A stretch of 64,000 bases of DNA, taken from positions 31,926 to 95,925 of the forward strand of contig NZ_CALHIF010000040.1 in NCBI RefSeq assembly GCF_938030755.1. The letters are read 5' to 3'. The notes beneath the pieces were generated by a model. It made no database searches and had not been told where the DNA came from. It saw only the letters and a program-made list of their open reading frames with translations. A program made the position numbers and the translations under genes. This document shows positions 20,476-29,862 of the stretch, piece after piece; within the stretch, counting starts at the first letter, position 1; every line of letters starts with the position of its first letter. The stretch is from an uncultured Granulicatella sp. (lineage in GTDB: Bacteria; Bacillota; Bacilli; Lactobacillales; Aerococcaceae).

Positions 20476-20853
20476 CTATTCCACAAAAAGACTTTGTGGA
20501 TCTTCAAACGGAGATTCTATCTCCTCTGTTTCGTGCTTTCTTTCTAAAAAATATACTTGTTCAATAACAACTTCGGTAACGTAAACTTCTTGATGATTCT
20601 TGTTCGTATAACGACGCGTATTCAGTCTTCCTTCTACTCCAATCCGGTCTCCTTTTTTGACAAACTTGCCGATTCGTTCTGCAATTTTGCCCCAAGCGAC
20701 CACTTGAATGAAGTGTGAATGATAAGAATCATCATTGTTTCGATATACATTTTGCACCGCAATTGTATTATTAAACACACTTTTTCCTGAAGGTTGAAGC
20801 TGTTGTACTTCCACCTCTTTGACAACACGACCAATTAAAGATACTAAGTTCAT
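20476..20853 (-). CDS. ssb: Single-stranded DNA-binding protein, short type
   Basis: 125 residues with one OB fold (about 1-105: SLIGRVVKEVEVQ, HFIQVVAWGKIAERIGKFVKKGDRIGVEGRLNTRRY). The tail is short and ends SPFEDPQSLFVE instead of the DDDIPF tip of the main replicative SSB, so this is probably the accessory (SsbB-like) protein, with the major ssb elsewhere. AGGAGG precedes the start. Confidence 0.88.
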   Translation of the reverse strand: MNLVSLIGRVVKEVEVQQLQPSGKSVFNNTIAVQNVYRNNDDSYHSHFIQVVAWGKIAERIGKFVKKGDRIGVEGRLNTRRYTNKNHQEVYVTEVVIEQVYFLERKHETEEIESPFEDPQSLFVE

Positions 20854-20901
20854 GGAACCTACCTCCTATAGTTTTTCTATAGTAAGCTACGTTCCCTCCT
20901 T

Positions 20902-21849
20902 TTAATTGGATTTTTCTTCTTTTAGGTTTTGAGCAAATTCTGAGATTTTTCGAAGTCTATGATTCACTCCCGATTTTGAGATTGGACCAGAAGGAAGCAT
21001 CTCCCCTAATTCTTTCAAACTAATTTCTGGATTTTCTAATCGGATTTTTGCGATTTCAGATAATTTATCCGGCAAGGAATCTAATCCTACCGTATCTTCG
21101 ATATATTGAATCTCTTCAATTTGACGAGTTGCGGCATTGACTACCTTATTGATATTTGCATTTTCGCAATTCACAAGGCGGTTAGCTGTATTTCTCATAT
21201 CTCGAATAATACGAATATCTTCAAAATGAAGCATGGCATTCGATGCGTGAATCACCGCTAAAAAGTCCGCAATTTTCTCTGCTTCTTTTAAATAAGTGAT
21301 ATATCCTTTTCGACGCTCAATCGTTCTAGCATTCAATCCAAAAGCATTCATCATCTGGCAAATATCATCATTGTGTTCTTCATAAATAGAGTAGATTTCT
21401 AGATGATAACGGCTCGTCTTTGGATCATTAATAGAGCCTCCTGCTAGAAAAGCGCCTCGAAGATAAGCACGCATTTTTTCTTCATCATCTCTAATATTTT
21501 CTGGAACGCGCATATTGAATAATCCGCTCGATTTGATATTCAAATCTTCTAAAATCTCTTCCGTTCCATGTTTCAGACGTACAATATAAACATTGTTTTT
21601 CTTTAGCTTCATTTTGCGTCGAACCAAGAGTTCACTCTCAACTTGATAATATTTTTTCAATAAAATATAAATACGTCTAGCAATGGCTGCATTTTCCGTT
21701 TGAATATTTAAGATTAATTGGCGGTTCAAAATCCCAACCGCACCATTCATACGAATAAGCGCCGCTAATTCGTATTTGGAATAATCATATTGCACTTCTA
21801 GCTGTGTTAACTCTTGTTTTGTTTCTGCAGCAAAAGATAATAAGGACAC
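20902..21849 (-). CDS. whiA: WhiA-family DNA-binding regulator
   Basis: 315 residues. N-terminal LAGLIDADG-like domains with FASETK-like start [14 protein letters not shown], and a C-terminal helix-turn-helix ([26 protein letters not shown]). In Firmicutes WhiA affects division and chromosome segregation. I place the start at the GTG at 21849, since AAAGGAGG lies 9 bases upstream and the family begins here; an in-frame ATG 51 bases upstream lacks support. Third gene of rapZ-yvcK-whiA. Confidence 0.93.
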   Translation of the reverse strand: MSLLSFAAETKQELTQLEVQYDYSKYELAALIRMNGAVGILNRQLILNIQTENAAIARRIYILLKKYYQVESELLVRRKMKLKKNNVYIVRLKHGTEEILEDLNIKSSGLFNMRVPENIRDDEEKMRAYLRGAFLAGGSINDPKTSRYHLEIYSIYEEHNDDICQMMNAFGLNARTIERRKGYITYLKEAEKIADFLAVIHASNAMLHFEDIRIIRDMRNTANRLVNCENANINKVVNAATRQIEEIQYIEDTVGLDSLPDKLSEIAKIRLENPEISLKELGEMLPSGPISKSGVNHRLRKISEFAQNLKEEKSN

Positions 21850-21883
21850 TCGTTTGTTCCTCCTTTCTCTTTTTGTCATAATG

Positions 21884-21913
21884 AAGGAGCCAAAAGACAA
21901 GCCTTGGCTCCTT
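21884..21913. other. Hairpin between yvcK and whiA
   Basis: Perfect 10-bp arms AAGGAGCCAA and TTGGCTCCTT in the 68-base gap. No T run on the - side, so more likely an intercistronic stabiliser or attenuator than a full terminator. Confidence 0.5.
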
Positions 21914-21917
21914 TTCC

Positions 21918-22961
21918 TTAATTATTTTCAGTTTTTGCACTTTGTAAGAGACGGAATAATTCATCAATCACTTTTTCCCCGTCATGGTATACCCCATTTT
22001 CACGAAGACGAATAAAGTCTGATGAAATGACTCGACATCCTTGGTCTCTTAACCCTTGGAAGTCATATTTCACCTGATAAAGATATTCTTCATTCTTTTG
22101 TTGGCTTAAATATTCTTCCGGAACTTCCTCTGTATTCACCAGAACGGTATCAATAAATTTCGTTCCTAAATGTTCATGTAACACGCGCACATGATCAGCA
22201 TCCGTAAATTGCTCAGTCTCCCCTAATTGGGTCATGATGTTACAAATATACACTACTTCCGCATTCGTTTCACAGACTGCTTCACCAATATCACTAATCA
22301 TGAGGTTTGGCAAAATACTTGTGTATAAGCTACCAGGCCCCAATACGACCATATCTGCTTCCATAATGGCATTAATCACTTCTCTAGCTGCCATAGGAGT
22401 CCGATGTTCATCTAATTGGCGATTTTCATCATAACAGTGAACCGAAACTTTTTTAATTTCCTTCCGCAATTTTACTAATTTAGATTCCCCATCTACAATC
22501 GTGCCATCTTTAAACTCCGCACGAAGTAATAAAGGTTCTTCTGCCGCTGGATAAACATGCCCTTCAACCGCCATCATTCGAGACAGTAAACGGATGGCAT
22601 CAAAAATATTATTCCCACGCATTTCCGTTAATGCCGCAATAATCAAGTTCCCAATCGCATGTCCTGCAAAGAACTGATCATCCGAATTGAAACGGTATTG
22701 GAAGATTTCTTTTTGTAAGGGATTCATTGGTGAAAGAGCAATCATACAATTTCGAATATCACCTGGTGGGACGACGTTCATGTAGTCCCTAATCACTCCT
22801 GAACTTCCACCATCATCGGCAACTGTTACGATTGCGGTGACTTCCGCATCACGCTTTCGGAGATTTCTAAGAAGAACAGGGAGTCCTGTTCCTCCTCCAA
22901 TTACCGTAATTTTCGGGCCCTTTTTCTTCCTCGGAGGGTTTGGTGTTACCTCAAACATCAT
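21918..22961 (-). CDS. yvcK: YvcK/CofD-like gluconeogenesis factor
   Basis: 347 residues, cytoplasmic UDP-sugar-binding protein needed for growth on gluconeogenic carbon sources and for normal cell shape. Signatures: [18 protein letters not shown] near 20, [14 protein letters not shown] near 47, and [12 protein letters not shown]. It overlaps the rapZ stop as ATGATG/TGA, so translation is coupled. Confidence 0.95.
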   Translation of the reverse strand: MMFEVTPNPPRKKKGPKITVIGGGTGLPVLLRNLRKRDAEVTAIVTVADDGGSSGVIRDYMNVVPPGDIRNCMIALSPMNPLQKEIFQYRFNSDDQFFAGHAIGNLIIAALTEMRGNNIFDAIRLLSRMMAVEGHVYPAAEEPLLLRAEFKDGTIVDGESKLVKLRKEIKKVSVHCYDENRQLDEHRTPMAAREVINAIMEADMVVLGPGSLYTSILPNLMISDIGEAVCETNAEVVYICNIMTQLGETEQFTDADHVRVLHEHLGTKFIDTVLVNTEEVPEEYLSQQKNEEYLYQVKYDFQGLRDQGCRVISSDFIRLRENGVYHDGEKVIDELFRLLQSAKTENN

Positions 22962-23848
22962 GAGCGTCCATTCCCTTCTTTACGACGATCTTTGTCACGA
23001 TGAGAAATTTTCACATTATAAGAGTCGGATAATAATTCACGGCCAATTCGTTCTGCAAAAGCTACAGAACGGTGTTGTCCACCTGTACATCCAATCGCAA
23101 TCGTTACGCTTGATTTTCCTTCTTTCTTGTAACCAGGAATGGAGAAATCTAGTAAATCCATCAGTTTATGATAGAACGTCTTCGCTTCTGGCTGACTCAT
23201 TACATAGTCATAAACTGGTTCGTCTAATCCGGTCAAAGGACGTAACTCTGGAATATAGTGTGGGTTTGGTAAGAAACGAACATCCATCACCACATCTGCA
23301 TCAATTGGTAATCCATATTTAAATCCAAAGGACATAACTTGAATCGTAAACACACCCTCTTGACCACTAGAGAAAGCTTGCATGATTTCTTCACGTAACT
23401 GACGAGGAGATAAATTCGTAGTATCAATGACTTTTTGTGAGCGAGTCTTAATATCTTGTAGTAATCGACGCTCCGCAATAATTCCATCATAAATACGCCC
23501 TTCCCCAGCTAATGGATGAGTTCTTCTAGTTTCTTTATAACGAGAGACTAATGCATCATCACTCGCTTCTAAAAATAAAATTTTCGTAGTAATAAAGGAA
23601 GTATTATCCAGTCCTCCGATTGCGGACATGATTTCATCAAAGAACGCACGAGAACGTAAATCGATTACGAGCGCAATCTTTGTAATTTTTCCTGATTCTT
23701 TCACTAATTCCCAGAATTTTGGTAATAAACTTGGCGGCATATTATCGACGCAGAAATATCCCATGTCTTCAAAACTTTGCATGGCAACAGTTTTTCCTGC
23801 ACCACTCATTCCTGTAATGACGACTAATTCTAATTGATCTACTGTCAT
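22958..23848 (-). CDS. rapZ: RapZ-family nucleotide-binding protein (YvcJ)
   Basis: 296 residues. P-loop GMSGAGKT near 14-21, [12 protein letters not shown], and the C-terminal [14 protein letters not shown]. RapZ controls small-RNA turnover in Escherichia coli; in Firmicutes YvcJ binds and hydrolyses nucleotides and influences competence. Start at 23848 (AGGAG 7 bases away) rather than 23854 (one base). First gene of rapZ-yvcK-whiA. Confidence 0.95.
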   Translation of the reverse strand: MTVDQLELVVITGMSGAGKTVAMQSFEDMGYFCVDNMPPSLLPKFWELVKESGKITKIALVIDLRSRAFFDEIMSAIGGLDNTSFITTKILFLEASDDALVSRYKETRRTHPLAGEGRIYDGIIAERRLLQDIKTRSQKVIDTTNLSPRQLREEIMQAFSSGQEGVFTIQVMSFGFKYGLPIDADVVMDVRFLPNPHYIPELRPLTGLDEPVYDYVMSQPEAKTFYHKLMDLLDFSIPGYKKEGKSSVTIAIGCTGGQHRSVAFAERIGRELLSDSYNVKISHRDKDRRKEGNGRS

Positions 23849-23957
23849 TGTCATTCTCCTATCTTTTCTCAGATATAATAACCTTTTTAATTATAACATA
23901 TCCGGGCGTGTCATCGTTAATGTTTATGAAATTTTCCATTGCACAAAGAAAACAAAC

Positions 23958-23984
23958 TAAAAAAGAAGGGCTCTCGTCCCTTCT
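23958..23984 (-). terminator. Terminator of the two-component operon
   Basis: Arms AGAAGGG and CCCTTCT, then TTTTTTAGTTTG on the - strand, directly after the kinase stop codon. Confidence 0.85.
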
Positions 23985-24983
23985 CTAATCTTTGACTTGT
24001 AATCCTTCTTTAGGAATCTGAATATGAATCGCGGTTCCTTCTCCAACAATAGACTCTACACTTAAAGTGACTCCTAATTTCCTTGCAATTTCACTAGATA
24101 AATAGAGCCCGAGTCCAGTCGATTGATGGTTTACTCTTCCATTGAATCCACTAAATCCTCTTTCGAAAATCCGAGTTTGGTCATGAGAAGCGATTCCAAT
24201 TCCTGTATCTTTAATGGTTAGTATATCTTTATCGAAAGTAATCTCAATCCTTCCCTCATCAGGAGTATACTTAACCGCATTGGACAATACTTGTTCTACA
24301 ATGACCCCCAGCCATTTCTTATCCGTTACGACTACTTCATCAATAGGGCTATATTGTAATTTCAACTTCTTATGAATGAAGAATGTAGCGTATTTTTTGA
24401 TGACAGGATGGAGTATGTCATCCAGTTTCACCTTTTGTAAATCCAAATCTCTATGGAAAGTTTCCATCCGTACATAGTGCAATGCCAATTCCGTATAAGC
24501 TGTAATTCGCACCAACTCTTGTTCCAACATGGATTTTTCCGTAGTTTGTGGAAGACTACGAATTAAAAGCTGGCTAGACGCAATACTCGTTTTAATCTGA
24601 TGCGCCCAAAGTGTGTAATAATCTATATCTTCTTTTCTACTTTGTTGCATTTTTGTCTTCAACTGCTGCATCTCTTGCGTTAGATTCTGATTCTTTTCAA
24701 AGAGCAGATGGATCACAGGAGAAAACTCTTCCTCCAAGGATCTAGTTTGCTGTTTCAAAGCTTTCACCATGCTTTTATATTTTCTCCAGTCACGCCAGAG
24801 CAAAATAAACAAAATAAAGCATAGGAACAATCCTAATAAAAATAAATAGTAAAAAGCCCCTGTACTAGCCCAGTTAAACACCAGAGCAAATACCACCGAA
24901 AACACTTCGATACATGCAAATGAAATCAATAAAGTATGGTGTGACTTAAGCCATTGAATACTAAAATCTTTTTTTGTCATCAT
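23985..24983 (-). CDS. Intramembrane-sensing histidine kinase (BceS-like)
   Basis: 332 residues. Two helices (about 16-36 and 43-63) are separated by only a few residues, so there is no real sensor domain outside; this is the BceS architecture in which a partner ABC transporter does the sensing. The phospho-acceptor is H128 in LWAHQIKTSIASSQLL. The N box LSNAVKYTP, DTGIGI and GLGLYLSSEIARKLG complete the ATP domain. It overlaps the response regulator by four bases. The likely partner transporter, bceAB, is about 10.5 kb away at 35471-38192. Confidence 0.9.
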   Translation of the reverse strand: MMTKKDFSIQWLKSHHTLLISFACIEVFSVVFALVFNWASTGAFYYLFLLGLFLCFILFILLWRDWRKYKSMVKALKQQTRSLEEEFSPVIHLLFEKNQNLTQEMQQLKTKMQQSRKEDIDYYTLWAHQIKTSIASSQLLIRSLPQTTEKSMLEQELVRITAYTELALHYVRMETFHRDLDLQKVKLDDILHPVIKKYATFFIHKKLKLQYSPIDEVVVTDKKWLGVIVEQVLSNAVKYTPDEGRIEITFDKDILTIKDTGIGIASHDQTRIFERGFSGFNGRVNHQSTGLGLYLSSEIARKLGVTLSVESIVGEGTAIHIQIPKEGLQVKD

Positions 24984-25663
24984 TGAATTTCTTCCGCCAT
25001 TCCATACCCAATTCCTTTTTTAGTCGTGATGAGATTTGCTAAACCAATTTCAGCTAGCTTTTTACGAAGTCTCGCCACTGTCACCGAAAGTGTATTATCA
25101 TCTACAAACAAATCACTATTCCACAGTTGATTCATCAACTCTTCTCTAGTTGCGATATCTCCTTGTTTCTCAAACAAGACTCTTAGAACAATTAATTCAT
25201 TTTTAGAGAGATCCATTTCCTCTCCATTAAAACTCACTTTTGTGCTTGCTAATTGAAGGGTTGCACCTTTATACTCTATCCAGTCTTTCTGCTGTACAAA
25301 TTCATAACTTCTACGCATCATCCCTTGAATCTTTGCTACAAGAACACTGGGTTCAAAAGGTTTTGTCATATAGTCATCTGCACCCATATTAATCGACATC
25401 ACAATGTCCATCGGTTGATCGTGAGAGGATAAAAACATGATGGGCACTTGAGACACTTTACGAATCTCTTGGCACCAATAATAACCATTAAAAAATGGCA
25501 ATGTAATATCGAGAATAACCAACTGCGGATTCACGGATAAAAATTGAGTATATACCTGAGAAAAATCTTCTACAGCGACAACTTCATAATTCCATTTTTC
25601 TAACTCGGATACCACCGCATCACGAATGACTTTTTCATCTTCTACAATCATAATTGTTTGCAT
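24980..25663 (-). CDS. OmpR-type response regulator (BceR-like)
   Basis: 227 residues. The receiver domain has D52 in LVILDITLPFFNG and K in TKPFEP; the winged-helix DNA-binding domain covers about 130-225 (LSKNELIVLRVLFEKQGDIATREELMNQLW, DDNTLSVTVARLRKKL). The length and partner kinase match BceR/VraR-like regulators of peptide-antibiotic resistance ABC transporters. Good GAGAGGTGA ribosome site. Confidence 0.92.
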   Translation of the reverse strand: MQTIMIVEDEKVIRDAVVSELEKWNYEVVAVEDFSQVYTQFLSVNPQLVILDITLPFFNGYYWCQEIRKVSQVPIMFLSSHDQPMDIVMSINMGADDYMTKPFEPSVLVAKIQGMMRRSYEFVQQKDWIEYKGATLQLASTKVSFNGEEMDLSKNELIVLRVLFEKQGDIATREELMNQLWNSDLFVDDNTLSVTVARLRKKLAEIGLANLITTKKGIGYGMAEEIQ

Positions 25664-25724
25664 ATACTCACCTCTCTTTTATTGTAACATCTTTCTAATT
25701 CTCAGAAAAGCATCGACTTTTCTC

Positions 25725-26393
25725 TTACCTAATTTCTCGTATCATTTCCCATAAAGTCGTTATATTATCTTGCTTCGCTCCAATTTCATATAAAAATCCT
25801 TTGGACTCATCGTACCCGAAAATAGAGAAATCTATCGGTTGCGATTCATCAATCCCCAAAATTCGATTAACCACTGGAAGCTGAATACTATATTCTAGAT
25901 AAAATGAGTTGTCTCCTGTAGGACTTTCTTCCCTATTCGTATACTGTTTCGAATGCAATTTTTCCTTTCGTAACATCTCCAGATTCAATTGCAATTCCTG
26001 AAATAAGAACTTTCCTTGTGGCCAAAGCTTTTTAGCTTCTTCCTCGTTTTCAAACACAAACTTCCCATCCACATATTGGAACGTCTGACTGATTTCCTCT
26101 TCCTTTGTTTTAGAATTGATTTGCTTCATCGTACCGACAAAAGGTTTTCCTTTTTCCTTCGCCTTAAGATAAACAAATACCGTCGAGTCCCCTACGACAC
26201 GCGACTGACTCACGGTAAATCCATTCGGAAACTGCTCAAATAAATCTTCAATATTTTCTGTTGGATAAACCCTGCTCAGCTCTTTCCCAGAGAGCTCTTC
26301 AAGATACCCCCGACTCGTGTGATCCACACATCCCACTAATAGCGTCACGCATAACACCAATAGCCCAATCCACGATTCTCTCTTTAACTTCAC
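25725..26393 (-). CDS. Lipoprotein of unknown function (possibly Csa-like)
   Basis: 222 residues. Signal peptide with lipobox LLVGC, cleaved before about Cys22 and lipid-anchored. The mature part has YPTENIEDLFEQFPNGF, then a two-sheet-like pattern with GTMKQINSKTKEE and a late SFYLEYSIQLPVVNRIL. The YPTxNxEDxF opening and overall layout recall the staphylococcal tandem (Csa, DUF576) lipoproteins, but this is a weak impression. GTG start with GAGG 7 bases away. It lies 61 bases upstream of the response regulator, so it may be co-transcribed. Confidence 0.7.
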   Translation of the reverse strand: MKLKRESWIGLLVLCVTLLVGCVDHTSRGYLEELSGKELSRVYPTENIEDLFEQFPNGFTVSQSRVVGDSTVFVYLKAKEKGKPFVGTMKQINSKTKEEEISQTFQYVDGKFVFENEEEAKKLWPQGKFLFQELQLNLEMLRKEKLHSKQYTNREESPTGDNSFYLEYSIQLPVVNRILGIDESQPIDFSIFGYDESKGFLYEIGAKQDNITTLWEMIREIR

Positions 26394-26536
26394 ACAAAAA
26401 CCTCACTTTGCAATTCAGTGCCTTCATCATACCATATCCAATCCCTATCACCACATTCCCTAATAAAATCCTAAACTTTCACTCTCCGAATGACTCCAAT
26501 CAACTCTTTAACACTGAAAAAAAGAAAAACTCCTCA

Positions 26537-26795
26537 GAGGTTATAGAAAGCATTATAGGGAATCATAACCAATGTGAATTGGGAGTAAGACAGAAGAAAC
26601 TAGTTTTTCGTAGTCTTACCCCCGCAAGGACAAATAGAATTCCTTGAACTGCTTGTCAGTAAAGAGGAATTCATTTGTCTACTGCGTTAAAATTTCAGCA
26701 GACATCCAATTATATTCTTCCTAAAGTTGAAGCTTGGTAAGTTTGAGACCTTAGACTCAACAGAATCTATCCCTATTGGCTTGTGCTTCTATCTC
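26537..26795 (+). repeat. Palindromic repeat, copy F (degenerate, with inserted hairpin)
   Basis: Outer stem parts TAGAAAGCA/TGCTTCTA and ATAGGGA/TCCCTAT enclose AATGTGAATT (26571-26580), hairpin 1 (GGGAGTAAGAC/GTCTTACCCC) and, after about 100 extra bases, the second core half GAAGCTTGGTAAG with hairpin 2 (GTTTGAG/CTCAAC). The extra segment is itself a hairpin, GACAAATAGAATTCCT against AGGAATTCATTTGTC. Together with copy A it fills the 660-base gene-free stretch 26394-27054. No coding potential seen. Confidence 0.65.
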
Positions 26796-26857
26796 GAATG
26801 AAGGAATACTTGCACTCACTTTATCGAAGCAACACAACAATGTTAAGAGGCAAAGAA

Positions 26858-27044
26858 AAAAAGCTACGCGTTTTCGGATAACATAGTAGCCATTATAGCA
26901 ATCAGTAATCGATGCGAATTACGGATGGTTGGAAATTCATTTCCTACCATCCGTTTGAGGCTCGATAGGATTGAGACCTTGGCTCAATCCGGTACAGCTA
27001 TAATAGCTACTATGTGTTTATCCGAAAATAAATCGTAGCTTTTT
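26858..27044 (+). repeat. Palindromic repeat, copy A
   Basis: 187 bp. Outer stem AAAAAGCTACG/CGTAGCTTTTT, continued by TTTTCGGATAA.../...TTATCCGAAAA and TAGTAGC.../GCTACTA. Core: GATGCGAATT (26911-26920), hairpin 1 ACGGATGG/CCATCCGT, TTTGAGGCT (26954-26962), hairpin 2 GGATTGAG/CTCAATCC, CCGGTAC. It lies 10 bases past the stop of the nucleotidase gene and could act as its terminator. Confidence 0.85.
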
Positions 27045-27054
27045 AAATATTTTT

Positions 27055-28611
27055 TTATTTCACCACAGTCTTAAAGTTGTTGTTGACGGTTGCTTCGATG
27101 ACTGGATGTTTGCGCAAGTATTCCGCAATGAGCTCCGTCATGTCAATCTGCACCTCACGCACAATCTTCTCCGGCTTAAACATACTATAGTTTCCGCCAC
27201 CAACTGCACGATATTGATTTGCCACCACTTCTAATTCATCAGTCGGTTGAACTGGTTTTCCATGATAGTCTAAACGTGTGACACGGTCTCCAAATGGTCT
27301 AGTGAAGTCTAAGGTGTACTCGATTCCTTCATACATATCATAGTTGTAGAATTGAGGTTTTGGCTCCACATATTTAGGATTGAAGACTGCTTTTCCATTT
27401 TCAACAATGAAATAAGTGGCTACACGTTCAAGTGCCGCTTTCAAGTCCGCCCCACTCACTTTTAGAACCGCTAATGTATTTGGATAAATGTAATTTGTAA
27501 TCACGTCACGCATGCGAATTTCAGTATTAAACCCACGTCCATCGTTATTAAATAACGCGGTTCCAGAAATATCCGCACCACTGGCATCCATTTGAACTTT
27601 GTTAATGAACTCAACATATGGATGTTCTTTTAAACGCGCCTCGTGAGGATCTTTAATCGTCATATCCCCGACTACTGTTCCAACAGTTGTATCTAACCAA
27701 TCTTCCACTTCTGCTTGTAAGTCGCTAAACATTTCTACAACTTTAGGATCTGCTGGAACTTCTTCAGTTGGGTGAAGTTTTGCTTCGCTTGAAACAACAG
27801 TATACTTCCCGTCTACTTTTTCCACTTCTAGGCTGATTTCACCCACATATGCTCCTCGGTATCCCGGTTGAATCACTGGAATCCCATTCACTTTTTGTGC
27901 AATCACACGGTGTTGGTGTCCTGTCACTAAGGCATCGATTCCTTCTACTTGCGTCGCAATCGCATACCCTTCGTTTTCTCCTGTTAATAGTTCTGTTGGG
28001 TCCCCACATGAAAGGTCGCATTCAAACCCTCCGTGATAAGTAACAACTACAACATCCGCCACTTTACGCATTTCTGGAACGTATTTCTTCGCAGTTTCTA
28101 ACGCACTCACGAATACTAAATCTTTCACCGTTGCAGGTTGTTCCCAATTCGGAATATAAGGCGTTGTAATCCCTAAAACAGCGACTTTTACGCCTTCTTT
28201 TTCAAACACTTTGTACGGCTCCCCAAAGGCAGGCTTACCGTCTTTTGTTAAAATGTTCGCGCAAAGAATTGGGTGGTTATAAGACGCAATCGCTTCTCTT
28301 AAATAATCTAACCCATAGTTGAACTCGTGGTTCCCTAGAATTCCTAAATCATAACCTAAGTAGTTTAGTACTTTCGTTAAATCTGCTGCTACTTTTGCAT
28401 CATTTTTACGTACATAATAGCTTAAAGGCGACCCTTGAATAAAGTCTCCATTTTCAATTTGGATTACTGGTCCTTTGGCTTCTTGTTTTAATCGTTGAAT
28501 GACCGTCGCAGCCTTTGCGGTACTGAATCCTAAATCCAAGTTTCTTTCAGTATAATTCGTTGGCAATACATACCCATGCATATCACTTGTTTCAATAATT
28601 TTTAATTCCAT
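27055..28611 (-). CDS. 5'-nucleotidase / 2',3'-cyclic phosphodiesterase family, cytoplasmic
   Basis: 518-residue two-domain metallophosphoesterase. The N-terminal catalytic domain has all metal motifs: DMHG (10-13), NGDFIQGS, GNHEFNYG, TYHGGFE and GHQHR. The C-terminal 5'-nucleotidase substrate domain covers about 330-510 (FNNDGRGF, FIVENGKAVFN). There is no signal peptide or cell-wall anchor, unlike the secreted UshA/YfkN relatives, so it should act inside the cell on nucleotides or cyclic nucleotides. A TGgTACAAT promoter lies upstream. Single-gene unit. Confidence 0.92.
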   Translation of the reverse strand: MELKIIETSDMHGYVLPTNYTERNLDLGFSTAKAATVIQRLKQEAKGPVIQIENGDFIQGSPLSYYVRKNDAKVAADLTKVLNYLGYDLGILGNHEFNYGLDYLREAIASYNHPILCANILTKDGKPAFGEPYKVFEKEGVKVAVLGITTPYIPNWEQPATVKDLVFVSALETAKKYVPEMRKVADVVVVTYHGGFECDLSCGDPTELLTGENEGYAIATQVEGIDALVTGHQHRVIAQKVNGIPVIQPGYRGAYVGEISLEVEKVDGKYTVVSSEAKLHPTEEVPADPKVVEMFSDLQAEVEDWLDTTVGTVVGDMTIKDPHEARLKEHPYVEFINKVQMDASGADISGTALFNNDGRGFNTEIRMRDVITNYIYPNTLAVLKVSGADLKAALERVATYFIVENGKAVFNPKYVEPKPQFYNYDMYEGIEYTLDFTRPFGDRVTRLDYHGKPVQPTDELEVVANQYRAVGGGNYSMFKPEKIVREVQIDMTELIAEYLRKHPVIEATVNNNFKTVVK

Positions 28612-28732
28612 AATGCGCCTCTACTTTCTACAAATTCATAGATTATTGTACCATAAAAAAGCCCTATCATAAAGGCACTTCCTTCTACTCCATATCTGAC
28701 TTGCGTTACGATTTTTCTTCCATTTTAAATAA

Positions 28733-28765
28733 AAAAACAGTAAATTCATCAACTTACTGTTTTCA
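28733..28765 (-). terminator. Terminator after the DUF1697 gene
   Basis: Perfect 10-bp arms AAAACAGTAA and TTACTGTTTT, with TTTTTTTATTT following on the - strand. Confidence 0.9.
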
Positions 28766-28787
28766 AACTATTTTACTTCTATAAACA

Positions 28788-29333
28788 TTACTGTTCTTTT
28801 TGCAGTAGTTCTGCAATTTTATCAAAGGTCTTGCCGTTTCGAATGGTAATCGTCTTATAAAAAGGTTGTTTTAATAACTTCTTATGATAAGTCGTCTTCA
28901 AAAACTCCCCTTCATCCATCTTAGCCCAAAAGACTGCATTCTTTCCGATATACACCTTTTCATTATAAAGCTCAGAGTTTTTTGCAAATTCAATGACCTC
29001 ATTCGGATTTGTCCCCCGAGAATAAAACAAAATATCTTTTCTAGCAAACTCATCCTCCCACCATTTGGGAAGTCCCACCATTTCTTCTAAGTAATCCTCT
29101 TTTGAAAGGAGCGCAAACGGAATCGAGAAGTCATAATTCTTTTCTAATAATTTTTCGACTTTCGAAACTATTTTCTCCATACTCTCGCTACTTGTAAAAA
29201 ATAAATTCCCGCTATTAATGTAAGAATCCACATCGCTTAACCCTTCACGCTTGAGCAATTCCTTCAGCTCACTCATTACGACTTTATTTTTTCCTCCAAC
29301 ATTGATGCCTCTTAATAAAAGCACATACCGCAT
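28788..29333 (-). CDS. DUF1697 family protein
   Basis: 181 residues, cytoplasmic. The family start MRYVLLLRGINVGGKNKVVMSELK is clear, with SYINSGNLFF near 45 and YKTITIRNGKTFDKIAELL at the end. No biochemical role is established for the family. The start at 29333 is set by GAGAGGTGA a few bases upstream and by the family start; the frame is open further upstream only because of the neighbouring repeat. Confidence 0.88.
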   Translation of the reverse strand: MRYVLLLRGINVGGKNKVVMSELKELLKREGLSDVDSYINSGNLFFTSSESMEKIVSKVEKLLEKNYDFSIPFALLSKEDYLEEMVGLPKWWEDEFARKDILFYSRGTNPNEVIEFAKNSELYNEKVYIGKNAVFWAKMDEGEFLKTTYHKKLLKQPFYKTITIRNGKTFDKIAELLQKEQ

Positions 29334-29474
29334 CCGACTCACCTCTCTTGTCGCCCCATTATAGCACACTCTCCATGAAACGCGTTCACTCCGACCCTGC
29401 ACCGGTCCTTCGTGAATGAGGAACACAATCTAAAGAACGCCAGACAACTTTCCTCAGCTTTGTTGAGTGGAATC

Positions 29475-29739
29475 CCCCTCAGGAGGCTTTTAGGGGTACA
29501 CCGAAAACGTCTATTGCGACAGAAACAGCAGTTTTGTTGAAAGATTAGTGAGAATATCCATTGAATGCGAATTAGAGACACTTACGAATCCATTCGTTAG
29601 TGTCTCTTTGAGGCTTCAAAGACGAGAGACAGGAGGCTCGAGTCGGTGGCTCACTAATCCTCTTTCAACAATAAAAACCGCTTGTTTCTAAAGCAATTCG
29701 CACCGGACTTCATACACCTAGAAGCCTCCCCCGAAGGGG
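29475..29739 (+). repeat. Palindromic repeat, copy D (long outer stem)
   Basis: Outer stem AGGAGGCTTTTAGGGGTA against TACACCTAGAAGCCTCC, with CCCCT/AGGGG beyond it and AGAAAC/GTTTCT and TTGTTGAAAG.../CTTTCAACAA inside. Core: GAATGCGAATTA, hairpin 1 GAGACACT/AGTGTCTC, TTTGAGGCTTC, a bulged hairpin 2 (GAC-GAG/CTC-GTC), CGGTGG. It occupies most of the gene-free stretch 29334-29862; the rest holds the terminator below and two 17-bp tandem units (29747-29780). Confidence 0.8.
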
Positions 29740-29796
29740 CATCACAGCACTAATACCTATTCCGCACTAACACCTATTCCAGCACTCATTCCACAC

Positions 29797-29822
29797 AAAA
29801 AACCTGAGGAAAATTCCCCAGG
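29797..29822 (-). terminator. Terminator after the sugar-binding lipoprotein gene
   Basis: Arms CCTGAGG/CCCCAGG (one mismatch), then TTTTTTG on the - strand. Confidence 0.8.
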
Positions 29823-29862
29823 CTTTCATTGTAATTGTGTTGTGAATGAACTTTATAAGTGA

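Noticed and set aside
29747..29780. Two tandem 17-bp units (GCACTAAYACCTATTCC)
   Set aside because: Only two copies; too short to treat as a functional repeat.
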